This document shows, piece after piece, positions 8,301 to 14,410 of a DNA stretch of 18,367 bases. The notes under the pieces were generated by a model that searched no databases, was not told the origin of the DNA, and saw nothing but the letters and a program-made list of their open reading frames with translations. Position 1 is the first letter of the stretch. Every line of letters starts with the position of its first letter. Source of the DNA: CALNBC01 sp050945915 (lineage in GTDB: Bacteria; Bacillota; Clostridia; Christensenellales; CALWSW01); assembly GCA_050945915.1 (NCBI GenBank), contig JBMNTV010000041.1, forward strand, positions 1 through 18,367, read 5' to 3'. The position numbers were made by a program, and so were the translations under genes.

Positions 8301-9361
8301 CCGCCCTTTCCGGCGCTTTGGAAAACGCCGGCTGGCAATGCCGGTTTTTCTCCGATCAGTCGGGCATGCTGGTGATGAACAAAAACCGCCCTGTTTCCCC
8401 GCTGTTTAGCGTCATGACGGACGGGCCGGAGCTGAAGGAACTCTCCCTTTCGGACAGGGAGCTGAACCGCTTCCAGCCGCTCAGGCGCGCAGAGCGCCGG
8501 GTGTTCCGCTTCTGGTACGCCCAGTGGTGGAAGGACAGGGAGGGCGTCCTCCAATCCCTCATGGAACTCGCCAGAGCCGCGCAACAGAAAGCGGACCTTG
8601 AAGCGGCAAGAAAAAAAGAAGCTCACACCGCCGAAAAGCCGAAGCAGCAACCGATTGCCGCAATCGTCGCGTTTTCGAAGGAAGCGACCCCTTCCGCCGA
8701 AGAAAGCGGGGCAGGAGAAAAGCGCCAGGGAATCAAGATGGCGAAAACGGCGCCGGAAGGAGGGAAGTTCCAACCGCGGCCGTACGTTCAGGCGGAACTT
8801 TCCCAAGAACCCCTCGCCCCGCAGGATATTTTCGACCCCGGCCGGACGATGCTGCTCAAGGCAAAGCTGGCGGATGCGATTTTGCAGGAAGCGCCGATTT
8901 CCAAAACCCTGCTGGTCAAACGGGTGCTTTCCGCCTGCGGCATCAAACGGGCGGGGGCACGGCTGGCAAAGGCTGTGGGGGCGTTGGCGGAGGAGCTGGA
9001 CTTCCCCCAAACGAGGGACAAGGATACCGGGGAAACCTTCTTCTGGAGCCATGCCGAGCCGCCGGAAGCCTTTTTCGCCTATCGCTCGGTTTCGCCGGGG
9101 CAACACAGGCGGGACGCCCTGGAAATCCCCCGGCAGGAAGCGGCAAACGCCGTTTGCGCCGCGCTTTCGGGTTGCGGCGCGGTGCAGGATATTCAGCTCG
9201 CCCGGGAGGCGGCGTATTTGATGGGATTTATGCGGCTGGGCGTCGCGCTGGAGCAGGCAATGCTGCGCGGCATATCCGAAGCCCATAGAAGGGGGGACGT
9301 CACCACCGGCGACGGCGTGCGCTACCGCCTGGCAAAGCAGCTTCAAACCCAGGAAGGGTGA
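5390..9361 (+). CDS. Divergent DUF4011/DUF3320-type large protein with P-loop, helicase-like but degenerate
   Basis: This is a 1323-residue soluble protein. Residues about 40-190 resemble the DUF4011 N-terminal domain (LLYAGAVMLRF, then APALLIPVRLQR). A P-loop GKGGTGKT is at 280-287. A long helical Ala/Leu/Glu-rich insert follows to about 870. A Walker-B-like FDLVIVDDAN is at 888-897, where superfamily-1 members usually have DEA(S)Q. No helicase motifs IV-VI of a second RecA domain are visible. Residues about 990-1060 (VMNKNRPVSPLF, MTDG, FRFWYAQWWKDREGVLQSL) resemble the Vsr/MTES_1575-like nuclease region of this family, weakly. A low-complexity linker follows to about 1148, then a DUF3320-like C-terminus. 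Full relatives are often 1500-2000 residues and act as, or are predicted to be, helicase-nucleases, some linked to defence. The start is uncertain: GAGAGGAG lies 17 bases before this ATG, and in-frame ATGs at 5444, 5456 and 5459 or the GTG at 5465 are alternatives. GC content is like its neighbours. Function is unknown. Confidence 0.8.
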   Translation: MDGKAGSIDDLVGCGGKKMAERMMIVARFEPERPFFAMTGKGTEPFSALNADHPLYDMTGKDAVALQILEDGTAELSAAQEYLATILSAQDYKSKKQRGVPLLYAGAVMLRFSEDGLRINAPALLIPVRLQRPNGREPARVRLCFDDAEPNGPLFDLLRRRFDFEPEWPPHLREGMDGVNAAFLALKRAVRPGWGVYDEIALSLFDLSEWHLYADADSRAEQIAQHPLAGALAANTPYFTPALPAEKEEEEPLALPLFADCAQRNAVRTVALEHSLLLSGKGGTGKTTTGANAALNALFCGKTVLYAARSSEKRKAYFDLVESGGAKGFCLNLDEGLTDPEKESKPVLTESFMAAARRLNRLRARCDALASPATALRSCGLRFFELAEACAAFEGAPDAIAFSEEEAARIRRDTFVHLRDLCGQLANAGRAVGHPANHPLAEIRQKFHSKTVEDEVPALLETATALAQEAGSAAALLCAQWNLPKPVQRGEFEQLCAMAGAAAQWEKLPHQWLQAEDMTAFLAKVKELISKGKRVSETRTRLLCTFAEPALAADVDALAAQWAEAEKSLVTRATVQSRLFKEIAAMLRHGVRVERKQVPGLLAAISAYQKELSALQRLLPELSGLLNSFWRDVYTDWIKVEGYYRTAQSVNDALLKALGSQQACAALYRRAAESGDLSAAKQFESAWKRLQEIRDKLFDLLDVEDGFDAGETPYPLALAEAFARWNGSKDQLKDWMNWRLDREKAIDAGLSAVVEAYEKGLPHEELLPAFERGLYVALARHAFERDAELRDFSAQTANAMLDGLCSLDEKVKKGAKQAVAGALWEQAPEFSPEDAPYSEQGMFQKALLEPDPSLFRMFERMPGLMPRRFPLVVASLSQAARLPKSAVFDLVIVDDANALNAREAQGLLARGKTCLIIDRGAEQEGSLAERLRAMGMPEMTLEFEYAKLEEENAWSDVLRLSVRHTESAIFAALSGALENAGWQCRFFSDQSGMLVMNKNRPVSPLFSVMTDGPELKELSLSDRELNRFQPLRRAERRVFRFWYAQWWKDREGVLQSLMELARAAQQKADLEAARKKEAHTAEKPKQQPIAAIVAFSKEATPSAEESGAGEKRQGIKMAKTAPEGGKFQPRPYVQAELSQEPLAPQDIFDPGRTMLLKAKLADAILQEAPISKTLLVKRVLSACGIKRAGARLAKAVGALAEELDFPQTRDKDTGETFFWSHAEPPEAFFAYRSVSPGQHRRDALEIPRQEAANAVCAALSGCGAVQDIQLAREAAYLMGFMRLGVALEQAMLRGISEAHRRGDVTTGDGVRYRLAKQLQTQEG

Positions 9362-9396
9362 ACGGGAATGGCCCGCAGATTCAGACGCGCGCCAGC

Positions 9397-9427
9397 AAAA
9401 AGAGCATCCTTTTCGGATGCTCTTTTT
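9397..9427. terminator. Bidirectional-looking terminator after the large gene
   Basis: AAAAAGAGCATCC (9397-9409) and GGATGCTCTTTTT (9415-9427) are perfect complements around a five-base loop. The A-run on one side and T-run on the other allow termination in either direction. It lies 36 bp after the large gene's stop codon and isolates it from typA. Confidence 0.9.
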
Positions 9428-9496
9428 GATTGCCCCCGCTCCCGACGCATATTAGCGCCGCCCGAGTGCGCAAAGAAAGCATAAACTTATTCCATC

Positions 9497-9541
9497 CCAA
9501 TAATATCCCTGCCGGATCGCTTGTACTTGCGGGATAATTGG
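9497..9541. promoter_or_regulatory. Imperfect dyad flanking the typA -35 box
   Basis: CCAAT-aat-ATCCC-t-GC (9497-9512) is mirrored by GC-GGGAT-a-ATTGG (9529-9541). The arms agree except for small bulges, and the -35 hexamer of typA lies in the loop. A further ATCCC copy is at 9494-9498. The pattern could be an operator; no known regulator is recognised. Confidence 0.35.
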
Positions 9542-9549
9542 AATATAAT
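9521..9549 (+). promoter_or_regulatory. typA promoter
   Basis: TTGTAC (9521-9526), a 17-bp spacer, then a perfect TATAAT (9544-9549). Transcription should begin near 9556, about 50 bases before the typA ATG. The -10 lies inside the upstream in-frame extension of typA, which argues against a longer protein. Confidence 0.75.
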
Positions 9550-9606
9550 CAGGATTGCGCTTTTACGCGCTTTTGGGAAATCAACCTTTTAGGAGTATCA
9601 TACAAC

Positions 9607-11430
9607 ATGAAAGTCAGAAACGATGTAAGGAACATCGCCATCATTGCCCACGTGGACCACGGCAAGACGACGCTGGTGGACCAGCTGCTCAGACAGAGCG
9701 GCGTGTTCCGAGCGAACGAGGCGGTTCCGGACTGCGTGATGGACTCGGGGGATCTGGAGCGCGAGCGCGGCATCACCATCATCGCCAAGAACACCGCGGT
9801 CATGTATCAAGACACGAAGATCAATATCATCGACACCCCCGGCCACGCGGATTTCGGGGGAGAGGTGGAGCGCATCCTGTTGATAGTGGACGGCGTGCTG
9901 CTGCTGGTGGACGCCTTCGAAGGCTGCATGCCCCAGACCCGCTTCGTGCTGAAAAAGGCCCTGGGGCTGAAGAAGAAGGCAGTCGTGGTGATCAACAAAC
10001 TGGACCGCGCCGAAGCGCGGCCGAAAGAGGTCGTGGACGAGATCATCGACCTGTTCATCGAATTGGGGGCGGACGATGACCGGCTGGAGTTCCCGGTGGT
10101 GTTCGCTTCGGGCCGGGAGGGTTACGCCACCCTGGACCCGGAGGTTTCCAGCGATTCGATGCAGCCGCTTTTTGAGACCATTCTGAAGGAGATCCCCGCC
10201 CCGAATGTGGACGAGGACGGCCCCACCCAGGTGCTGATCTCGTCTTTGGATTACGACGATTACGTCGGCAGGATCGGCATCGGCAGGGTGGAGCGGGGGA
10301 CTTTGACCACTGGGCAGCAAATCGTGCTCTGCCGTACGGACGGCAGGCGGGAAAACGTCAAGGTTTCCCGGCTTTATCAGTTCCAGGGGCTGAAGCGGAT
10401 CGAGGAAAAGTCCGCCAAAGCGGGGGACATCGTCGCCCTTTCGGGGATCAGCGAAATCAGCATCGGCGAAACCCTGTGCGACCCCAACTGCGTGGAGCCG
10501 CTGCCCTTCATCAAGATCGACGAGCCCACGGTGGCCATGACCTTTATGGTGAACGACAGCCCCTTCGCCGGCAGGGAGGGCACCTATGTCACCAGCCGCA
10601 ACCTGAGGGACAGGCTGTTTAAAGAAATCCAGACCAACGTCTCCATGCGGGTGGAGGAGACCGATTCCACCGACGCCTTCAAGGTCAGCAGCAGGGGGGA
10701 GTTGCACCTTTCCGTCCTCATCGAACAGATGCGCCGCCAGGGGTATGAATTCGCGGTTTCCCGGCCGAAGGTCATCTATAAGGAGATCGACGGCAGGCTC
10801 TGCGAGCCCATGGAACGGCTGACCGTGGATGTGCCGGAGGAGTTCGTCGGCCCGGTGATGCAAAAGCTGGGCATGAGAAAGGGCGAATTGATGGACATGA
10901 CCTCCGCCGTTAACGGCTCCGTACGGCTTGAGTTCCGCATTCCATCCCGGGGGCTGATGGGCTACCGCAACGAGTTTTTGACGGATACCAAGGGCAACGG
11001 CATCATGAACTGGGTGTTTGACGGCTACGAGCCCTATAAGGGCGATATGGACACCCGCACCAACGGCTCCCTCATCGCCCACGAAACCGGGGAAGCCACC
11101 ACCTACGGCATCTTTAACGCCCAGGAGCGGGGAAACATGTTCATCACCCCCGGCCAGATGGTGTATGAGGGGATGATCGTCGGCGAATGCCCCAAGGATG
11201 AGGACGTGGTGGTCAACGTCTGCAAAAAGAAGCATGTCACCAATATGCGCGCCGCCGGGTCGGACGAAGCCCTGAGGCTGACCCCGCCGGTGACCCTCAG
11301 CCTGGAGCAGTCCCTGGAGTTCATCGGGGACGACGAGCTGGTGGAGGTCACCCCAAAGAACATCCGCTTGAGGAAGCGCATCCTGAACAAGGAGCAAAGG
11401 CAAAAACAGCAGCGCCGCGCCGCGGACTGA
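9607..11430 (+). CDS. typA: Ribosome-associated GTPase TypA/BipA
   Basis: A 607-residue translational GTPase, the normal family length. It binds the ribosome at the EF-G site and supports 50S assembly, growth at low temperature and stress responses. GTPase motifs are intact: G1 AHVDHGKT (residues 14-21), G2 in RGITI, G3 DTPGH (76-80), G4 NKLD (130-133) and G5-like ASGREGYA. The domain II-V order and the C-terminal domain, including GLMGYRNEFLTDTKGNGIMN and the IYGIFNAQERG-like TYGIFNAQERG, match BipA rather than EF-G or LepA. The ATG at 9607 was chosen because AGGAG lies 11 bases upstream and homologues begin at M-x-x-R-N-I-A-I-I-A-H. The frame stays open 23 codons further upstream, but the promoter overlaps that stretch. 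It appears monocistronic. Confidence 0.97.
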   Translation: MKVRNDVRNIAIIAHVDHGKTTLVDQLLRQSGVFRANEAVPDCVMDSGDLERERGITIIAKNTAVMYQDTKINIIDTPGHADFGGEVERILLIVDGVLLLVDAFEGCMPQTRFVLKKALGLKKKAVVVINKLDRAEARPKEVVDEIIDLFIELGADDDRLEFPVVFASGREGYATLDPEVSSDSMQPLFETILKEIPAPNVDEDGPTQVLISSLDYDDYVGRIGIGRVERGTLTTGQQIVLCRTDGRRENVKVSRLYQFQGLKRIEEKSAKAGDIVALSGISEISIGETLCDPNCVEPLPFIKIDEPTVAMTFMVNDSPFAGREGTYVTSRNLRDRLFKEIQTNVSMRVEETDSTDAFKVSSRGELHLSVLIEQMRRQGYEFAVSRPKVIYKEIDGRLCEPMERLTVDVPEEFVGPVMQKLGMRKGELMDMTSAVNGSVRLEFRIPSRGLMGYRNEFLTDTKGNGIMNWVFDGYEPYKGDMDTRTNGSLIAHETGEATTYGIFNAQERGNMFITPGQMVYEGMIVGECPKDEDVVVNVCKKKHVTNMRAAGSDEALRLTPPVTLSLEQSLEFIGDDELVEVTPKNIRLRKRILNKEQRQKQQRRAAD

Positions 11431-11467
11431 CGAAAACCAAGCGCTTTTTTGAGGACAAGCCACGAAG

Positions 11468-11493
11468 AAAAACCCCCGCCAGCAGGGGGTTTT
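11468..11493. terminator. Bidirectional terminator between typA and the LUD-domain gene
   Basis: AAAACCCCC and GGGGGTTTT pair around GCCAGCA, with A- and T-runs on the two sides, so it can serve both convergent genes. A second GC-rich inverted repeat, GCGCC-TTTTTT-GGCGC (11502-11517), follows directly and may help the minus-strand transcript. Confidence 0.85.
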
Positions 11494-11533
11494 CCTGTCT
11501 TGCGCCTTTTTTGGCGCTTTGCCGGCGCCGGGT

Positions 11534-12169
11534 CTAATACCCCAGCGATTCTCCTACCAGCAGCACCCGGATCCGCCCTTTGACGGCAGGCATCCTTGTG
11601 ACAGCCAAATGACCGCAGGCGCCCTCGGCGGCGGCCGCCAGGCTGTCAAAATCCGTGAAATCCGGCTTGAACTGCAGAAGGATCATCTGCGCAGCTCTGG
11701 TCTGCACGCGGCGAATCGCCGCCTGAAGCGTCGGTTCCACCTTGTTCATCCCCGCGACGACCACCACGTTCTTCGGCCCGAAAGCCAAAGCGGCCAGGCG
11801 GTTGCCGATGCCGTCGGCGTTGACCAGTTCGCCGGATTGTGCGATGGCGTTGCAGCCCATAAAATAGTATTCCGCGCCCAGCGCCTTGCGCGTGATCTCC
11901 TCTTTTTTCTTCCCGGTTTGGGGGGCGAAAGGGTCCAAAAAACGGTAGCCCCCCGCCCTGAGCGCCTGGACCAGCCCGATCTCGTGCAGCGTCGCGGAAC
12001 CGCCGCAGGAAACGAGCGTTTCTTTGTCCAACAGGCCCAGCGCCGCTTGCAGCGCCTCTTCCTTGGTCTCGCAGTACAGGCCGTCCATGTTGCGGCGCCG
12101 GAACGCTTCGCAGAGGTTTTGCGCGAGCAGCCTGTTGTAAAGCTGCCGGGGCGTTTGATTTCCTCCCAT
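11534..12169 (-). CDS. LUD-domain protein (LutC/YkgG-like, formerly DUF162)
   Basis: A 211-residue cytoplasmic protein. The LUD domain is clear: SCGGSATLHEIGL (about 70), NAIAQSGELVNADGIGNRLA (about 130-150), ALAFGPKNVVVVAGMNKVEP and the C-terminal GRIRVLLVGESLGY. Members of this domain family include LutB/LutC of the lactate oxidation complex, but stand-alone clostridial versions have no assigned role. No lutA or lutB homologue is nearby, so a lactate role is not supported here. The cysteine cluster that relatives carry near the C-terminus (CxxTGxCxDC-like, as I remember it) is not present; only one Cys is in that region. The start is unsure. The ATG at 12169 is followed by GGAGGA instead of preceded by it, and the frame is open up to 12226. 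It lies 133 bp downstream of dinB on the same strand. Confidence 0.8.
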   Translation of the reverse strand: MGGNQTPRQLYNRLLAQNLCEAFRRRNMDGLYCETKEEALQAALGLLDKETLVSCGGSATLHEIGLVQALRAGGYRFLDPFAPQTGKKKEEITRKALGAEYYFMGCNAIAQSGELVNADGIGNRLAALAFGPKNVVVVAGMNKVEPTLQAAIRRVQTRAAQMILLQFKPDFTDFDSLAAAAEGACGHLAVTRMPAVKGRIRVLLVGESLGY

Positions 12170-12266
12170 CAGCAAGATAACAAAAGCATACCCCCACAGC
12201 GACGGAAAAAACAGACTGTTCCCCAAAAAAGGTTTGTGGTATCATAAAAGCAGGAAGTTCAGACCG

Positions 12267-12299
12267 CGGCAGAACGGCGCACACCGTTTTGCCGTTTTT
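12267..12299 (+). terminator. Plus-strand hairpin plus T-run downstream of dinB
   Basis: CGGCAGAACGG (12267-12277) pairs with CCGTTTTGCCG (12284-12294), 11 pairs with one G-T, around CGCACA. TTTTT follows only on the plus strand. Both flanking genes are on the minus strand, so it would stop antisense transcription towards dinB, or act as a hairpin in the dinB-LUD intergenic message. Confidence 0.55.
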
Positions 12300-12302
12300 G
12301 CG

Positions 12303-13553
12303 TCAAAGGGGAATCTCGACCTTGTCGTAGAACCCCGCGGGGAAGATGACGTTCTCTTCCTTCGGGTCCGCGCGGCGGAAATCCCCGCCCAGTACACAGG
12401 CCCGCATCACCGCTCTATTTCCGTACCGTCGGCGGATGTGATACACCGCCCTGTCCAGGCTTTCTTCCGCGGCACGGCGGGAGTCCTCTTCCAGGCAGCT
12501 GAGTTGCACCTCGCCGTCCGACGCCCCCAGCCTGCCCGCCCAGACTCCGACGCTGCGGACGGGCTTTGCCCAGCCGTAATTCGCGCGGAAGAGCCGCAGC
12601 GCTGTGCGGGCGATCTCTCCGGAAAGGGCGGTGGGCTTTTGCAGCGTCGACTGGCGGGTAAAGGTGTGCAGCTCGCAGTCCCGCACGCTGATGCCCACCA
12701 GGGAACAGACCAGCCCCTGATCCCGCAGCCGCGCAGAAACCGATTCCGCAAGGATGAAGAACATCTGCTTGGCGTCCTCGTCGTTCTGAAGGTCCCGAAA
12801 GGGGGTGAGGCTGTTCCCGATGGATTTGACCGGCGGCGTATCCCCCAAAAAGGCCACTTCCGACCGGTCCTCCCCCCGGGCGAAGCGGCCGAGGGTTTCC
12901 CCGCATTTGCCCAGCAGGGAGCGCAGTACCGCGGGGGAAAGCCGCGCCAGGTCGCCGATGGTGCAAACGCCGATGTTGTTCAGCTTGCGCTTGGTGGCGC
13001 GGCCCACGAACAAGAGCTCCTCCACCGCCAGGGGCCAGACGGTTTCCCTGAAATTCTGCCGGGTGATCAGCGTCGCCTCGTCCGGACCGGCGATATCGCT
13101 GCCCAGTTTGGCAAAAACCTTGTTAAAGCTCGCGCCCACGGAAATGGTCAGTCCGGTTTCCGCCTTGACGGCGGCGCGTACCGCCTCCGCCGCTTCTTCG
13201 GCGCTTTTGCCCGTTCCGGTCATATCCAGCCACGCTTCATCCAGGCCAAACGGCTCCACTTTTGGGGTAAAACGGTAATAGATTTCCCGCACCCTGCGGG
13301 AATAATGCATGTAAAGCCCAAAGCGGGGGGGAAGGCAGACGAGATTCGGGCATTTGCGCCTGGCCTGCCAGATCACTTCGCCGGTTTTGATGCCCGCCGC
13401 CTTGGCAAGCTGGTTTTTTGCCAGGACGATGCCGTGCCGCTGCGTTGGATCCCCCGTGACCGCCATGGGAATGTATTTATATTTTGGCGCTTTGATGCAT
13501 TCGACAAAAGCATAAAAATTGTTAAGGTCGGCGTGGAGTATGATCCTTTCCAT
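12303..13553 (-). CDS. dinB: Y-family DNA polymerase (DNA polymerase IV, DinB-like)
   Basis: A 416-residue translesion polymerase. Palm motif I is HADLNNFYAFVE (residues 7-18): D9 is the first metal ligand and Y14 sits at the steric-gate position where E. coli DinB has Phe. Motif with the other two carboxylates is FGLDEAWLDMTGTG. The SVGASFNKVFAKLGSD loop, a helix-hairpin-helix region (VGRATKRKLNNIGVCTIGDL) and the little-finger region follow. The D-L-N-N-F-Y form is that of a large clostridial subfamily, not the proteobacterial D-M-D. The ATG at 13553 has GGAGGT six bases upstream. The frame is open for 116 more codons upstream, but these do not resemble a polymerase. It is divergent from a broken membrane-protein gene and upstream of the LUD-domain gene. 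Confidence 0.94.
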   Translation of the reverse strand: MERIILHADLNNFYAFVECIKAPKYKYIPMAVTGDPTQRHGIVLAKNQLAKAAGIKTGEVIWQARRKCPNLVCLPPRFGLYMHYSRRVREIYYRFTPKVEPFGLDEAWLDMTGTGKSAEEAAEAVRAAVKAETGLTISVGASFNKVFAKLGSDIAGPDEATLITRQNFRETVWPLAVEELLFVGRATKRKLNNIGVCTIGDLARLSPAVLRSLLGKCGETLGRFARGEDRSEVAFLGDTPPVKSIGNSLTPFRDLQNDEDAKQMFFILAESVSARLRDQGLVCSLVGISVRDCELHTFTRQSTLQKPTALSGEIARTALRLFRANYGWAKPVRSVGVWAGRLGASDGEVQLSCLEEDSRRAAEESLDRAVYHIRRRYGNRAVMRACVLGGDFRRADPKEENVIFPAGFYDKVEIPL

Positions 13554-13572
13554 GGCAAACCTCCAAATATAA

Positions 13573-13598
13573 GTTCGTATTCGAGCGAACACGCGAAT
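13573..13598. promoter_or_regulatory. Cluster of TTCG/CGAA half-sites upstream of dinB
   Basis: The sequence holds GTTCG-N8-CGAAC (13573-13590), an inner TTCG-AG-CGAA (13580-13589) and ATTCG-N10-CGAAT (13579-13598). Two TTCG and two CGAA units alternate within 26 bp, 20-45 bp upstream of the dinB ATG. The classic Gram-positive SOS box has the opposite order (CGAAC-N4-GTTCG), so it is not a normal LexA site. A damage-linked operator is possible but unproven. Confidence 0.35.
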
Positions 13599-13664
13599 AT
13601 TTGTTTGGTTGATCGCTGGGAATGGATGCGCAGAATTTGCCGTTCCGGGCAAAAAGGAGGAGCC

Positions 13665-14199
13665 ATGAAAAACATGAAAAAAAGGAACATCCGATTCTTT
13701 CTCGTAACAATCCTTGCGGGGGCAGCGCTTCACTTTGCTTACGACTGGACCGCAGGAAACGCCATCGTGGCGATTTTTTGCCCCGTCAACGAAAGCGTTT
13801 GGGAGCACCTGAAGCTTTTGGCGACGCCGTTTTTGCTGCTTTCCGCTGGAATACGCTTTGTATGGAAAAACGGCGCCGAATTTTTTCGCCGCAAAGGCCA
13901 TTACCCTTTGGGCAGGACTGATCCTGATTATCTCGGGGTTCTATACATATCGAGGGATCCTGGGGAAGGGCTGGGACCCGGTGGACATTGCCCTCTTTGT
14001 CATCGGCGCCGCCGCTTCCTGGCTGTGCAGCCACAGGATGCTGAAAAAAGAGAGATTTTCTTCCCGAAGGGCCAACGCTTTGGGGCTTGCGGCGATGGCG
14101 CTGACGGTGTTTTGCTTTTGGGCGTTCACCTTCGTTCCGCCGAGGATCCCGCTATTTCGCGATTCCGTGACCGGAACCTTTGGCATATGGCAACGCTGA
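13665..14199 (+). pseudogene. Frameshifted small multi-pass membrane protein (DUF6512-like)
   Basis: Two adjacent frames together encode one protein of about 178 residues. The first part starts at ATG 13665, with AAGGAGG at 13654-13660: MKNMKKRNIRFFLVTILAGA, then LHFAYDWTAGNAIVAIFCPV and NESVWEHLKLLATPFLLLSA. The frame then changes near 13857-13862. The second frame continues with YGKTAPNFFAAKAITLWAG, GFYTYRGILGKG and the ending FTFVPPRIPLFRDSVTGTFG. The P-NESVWEHLKL and PP-IPLFRD-TGT-G motifs fit the DUF6512 family of small membrane proteins of unknown function, as recalled. About five hydrophobic segments are expected. No slippery heptamer or stop-stimulated site is visible at the shift, so a one-base insertion, a two-base loss or a sequencing error is the likely cause. 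Divergent from dinB. Confidence 0.75.
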
Positions 14200-14238
14200 A
14201 AACAAGCTGCCCTTCGGGCTGGCAGGGGTCGGCTGCCG

Positions 14239-14267
14239 TTGCCCAACGGGGCCGCGTATGGTAAAAT
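14239..14267 (+). promoter_or_regulatory. Candidate promoter of the exoA-type gene
   Basis: TTGCCC (14239-14244), a 17-bp spacer and TAAAAT (14262-14267). The -35 matches four of six and the -10 five of six consensus bases. The predicted start near 14274 leaves a leader of about 137 bases before the ATG at 14411. Confidence 0.5.
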
Positions 14268-14283
14268 AGTACACGCGGTCCCG
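14247..14283. promoter_or_regulatory. Long dyad centred on the exoA -10 box
   Basis: CGGGGCCGCGT (14247-14257) and ACGCGGTCCCG (14273-14283) are complementary over 11 positions with one G-T pair. The 15-bp centre holds the TAAAAT -10 hexamer. No T-run follows on either strand, so a terminator is unlikely. A small hairpin CCGTT-GCCC-AACGG (14236-14249) overlaps its left edge. An operator is the simplest reading. Confidence 0.45.
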
Positions 14284-14410
14284 AAGGCAAACGGGCCGTA
14301 GCCGAACATGTTGACCGAAAAGCGCCAAGCGACGCGCGAACGGGAAGCGGTTTTTTGGGATGGGCGGAGCCTTGTTTTTGGAGTTCTGCCCGCGCAAAGA
14401 GGAGCAAGGG

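Noticed and set aside
9538..9606. Longer N-terminus for TypA
   Set aside because: The extension overlaps the -10 box, lacks a ribosome binding site and is absent from the family's usual start.
9598..11463. 621-codon open frame antisense to typA
   Set aside because: It mirrors the typA coding strand almost end to end, shows His/Asp/Gly-rich composition typical of antisense frames in GC-rich genes, and resembles no protein family.
13850..13870. Programmed ribosomal frameshift in the membrane-protein gene
   Set aside because: No X-XXY-YYZ slippery heptamer, no internal Shine-Dalgarno or clear downstream structure was found; mutation or sequencing error is simpler.
13554..13901. 116-residue N-terminal extension of the Y-family polymerase
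   Set aside because: The extension is antisense to the divergent membrane-protein gene, and a strong GGAGGT sits just before the ATG at 13553.
12234..14264. 676-codon plus-strand open frame across dinB
   Set aside because: Most of it is the antisense shadow of dinB. Only its last part, from 13665, encodes real protein, the first half of the frameshifted membrane protein.
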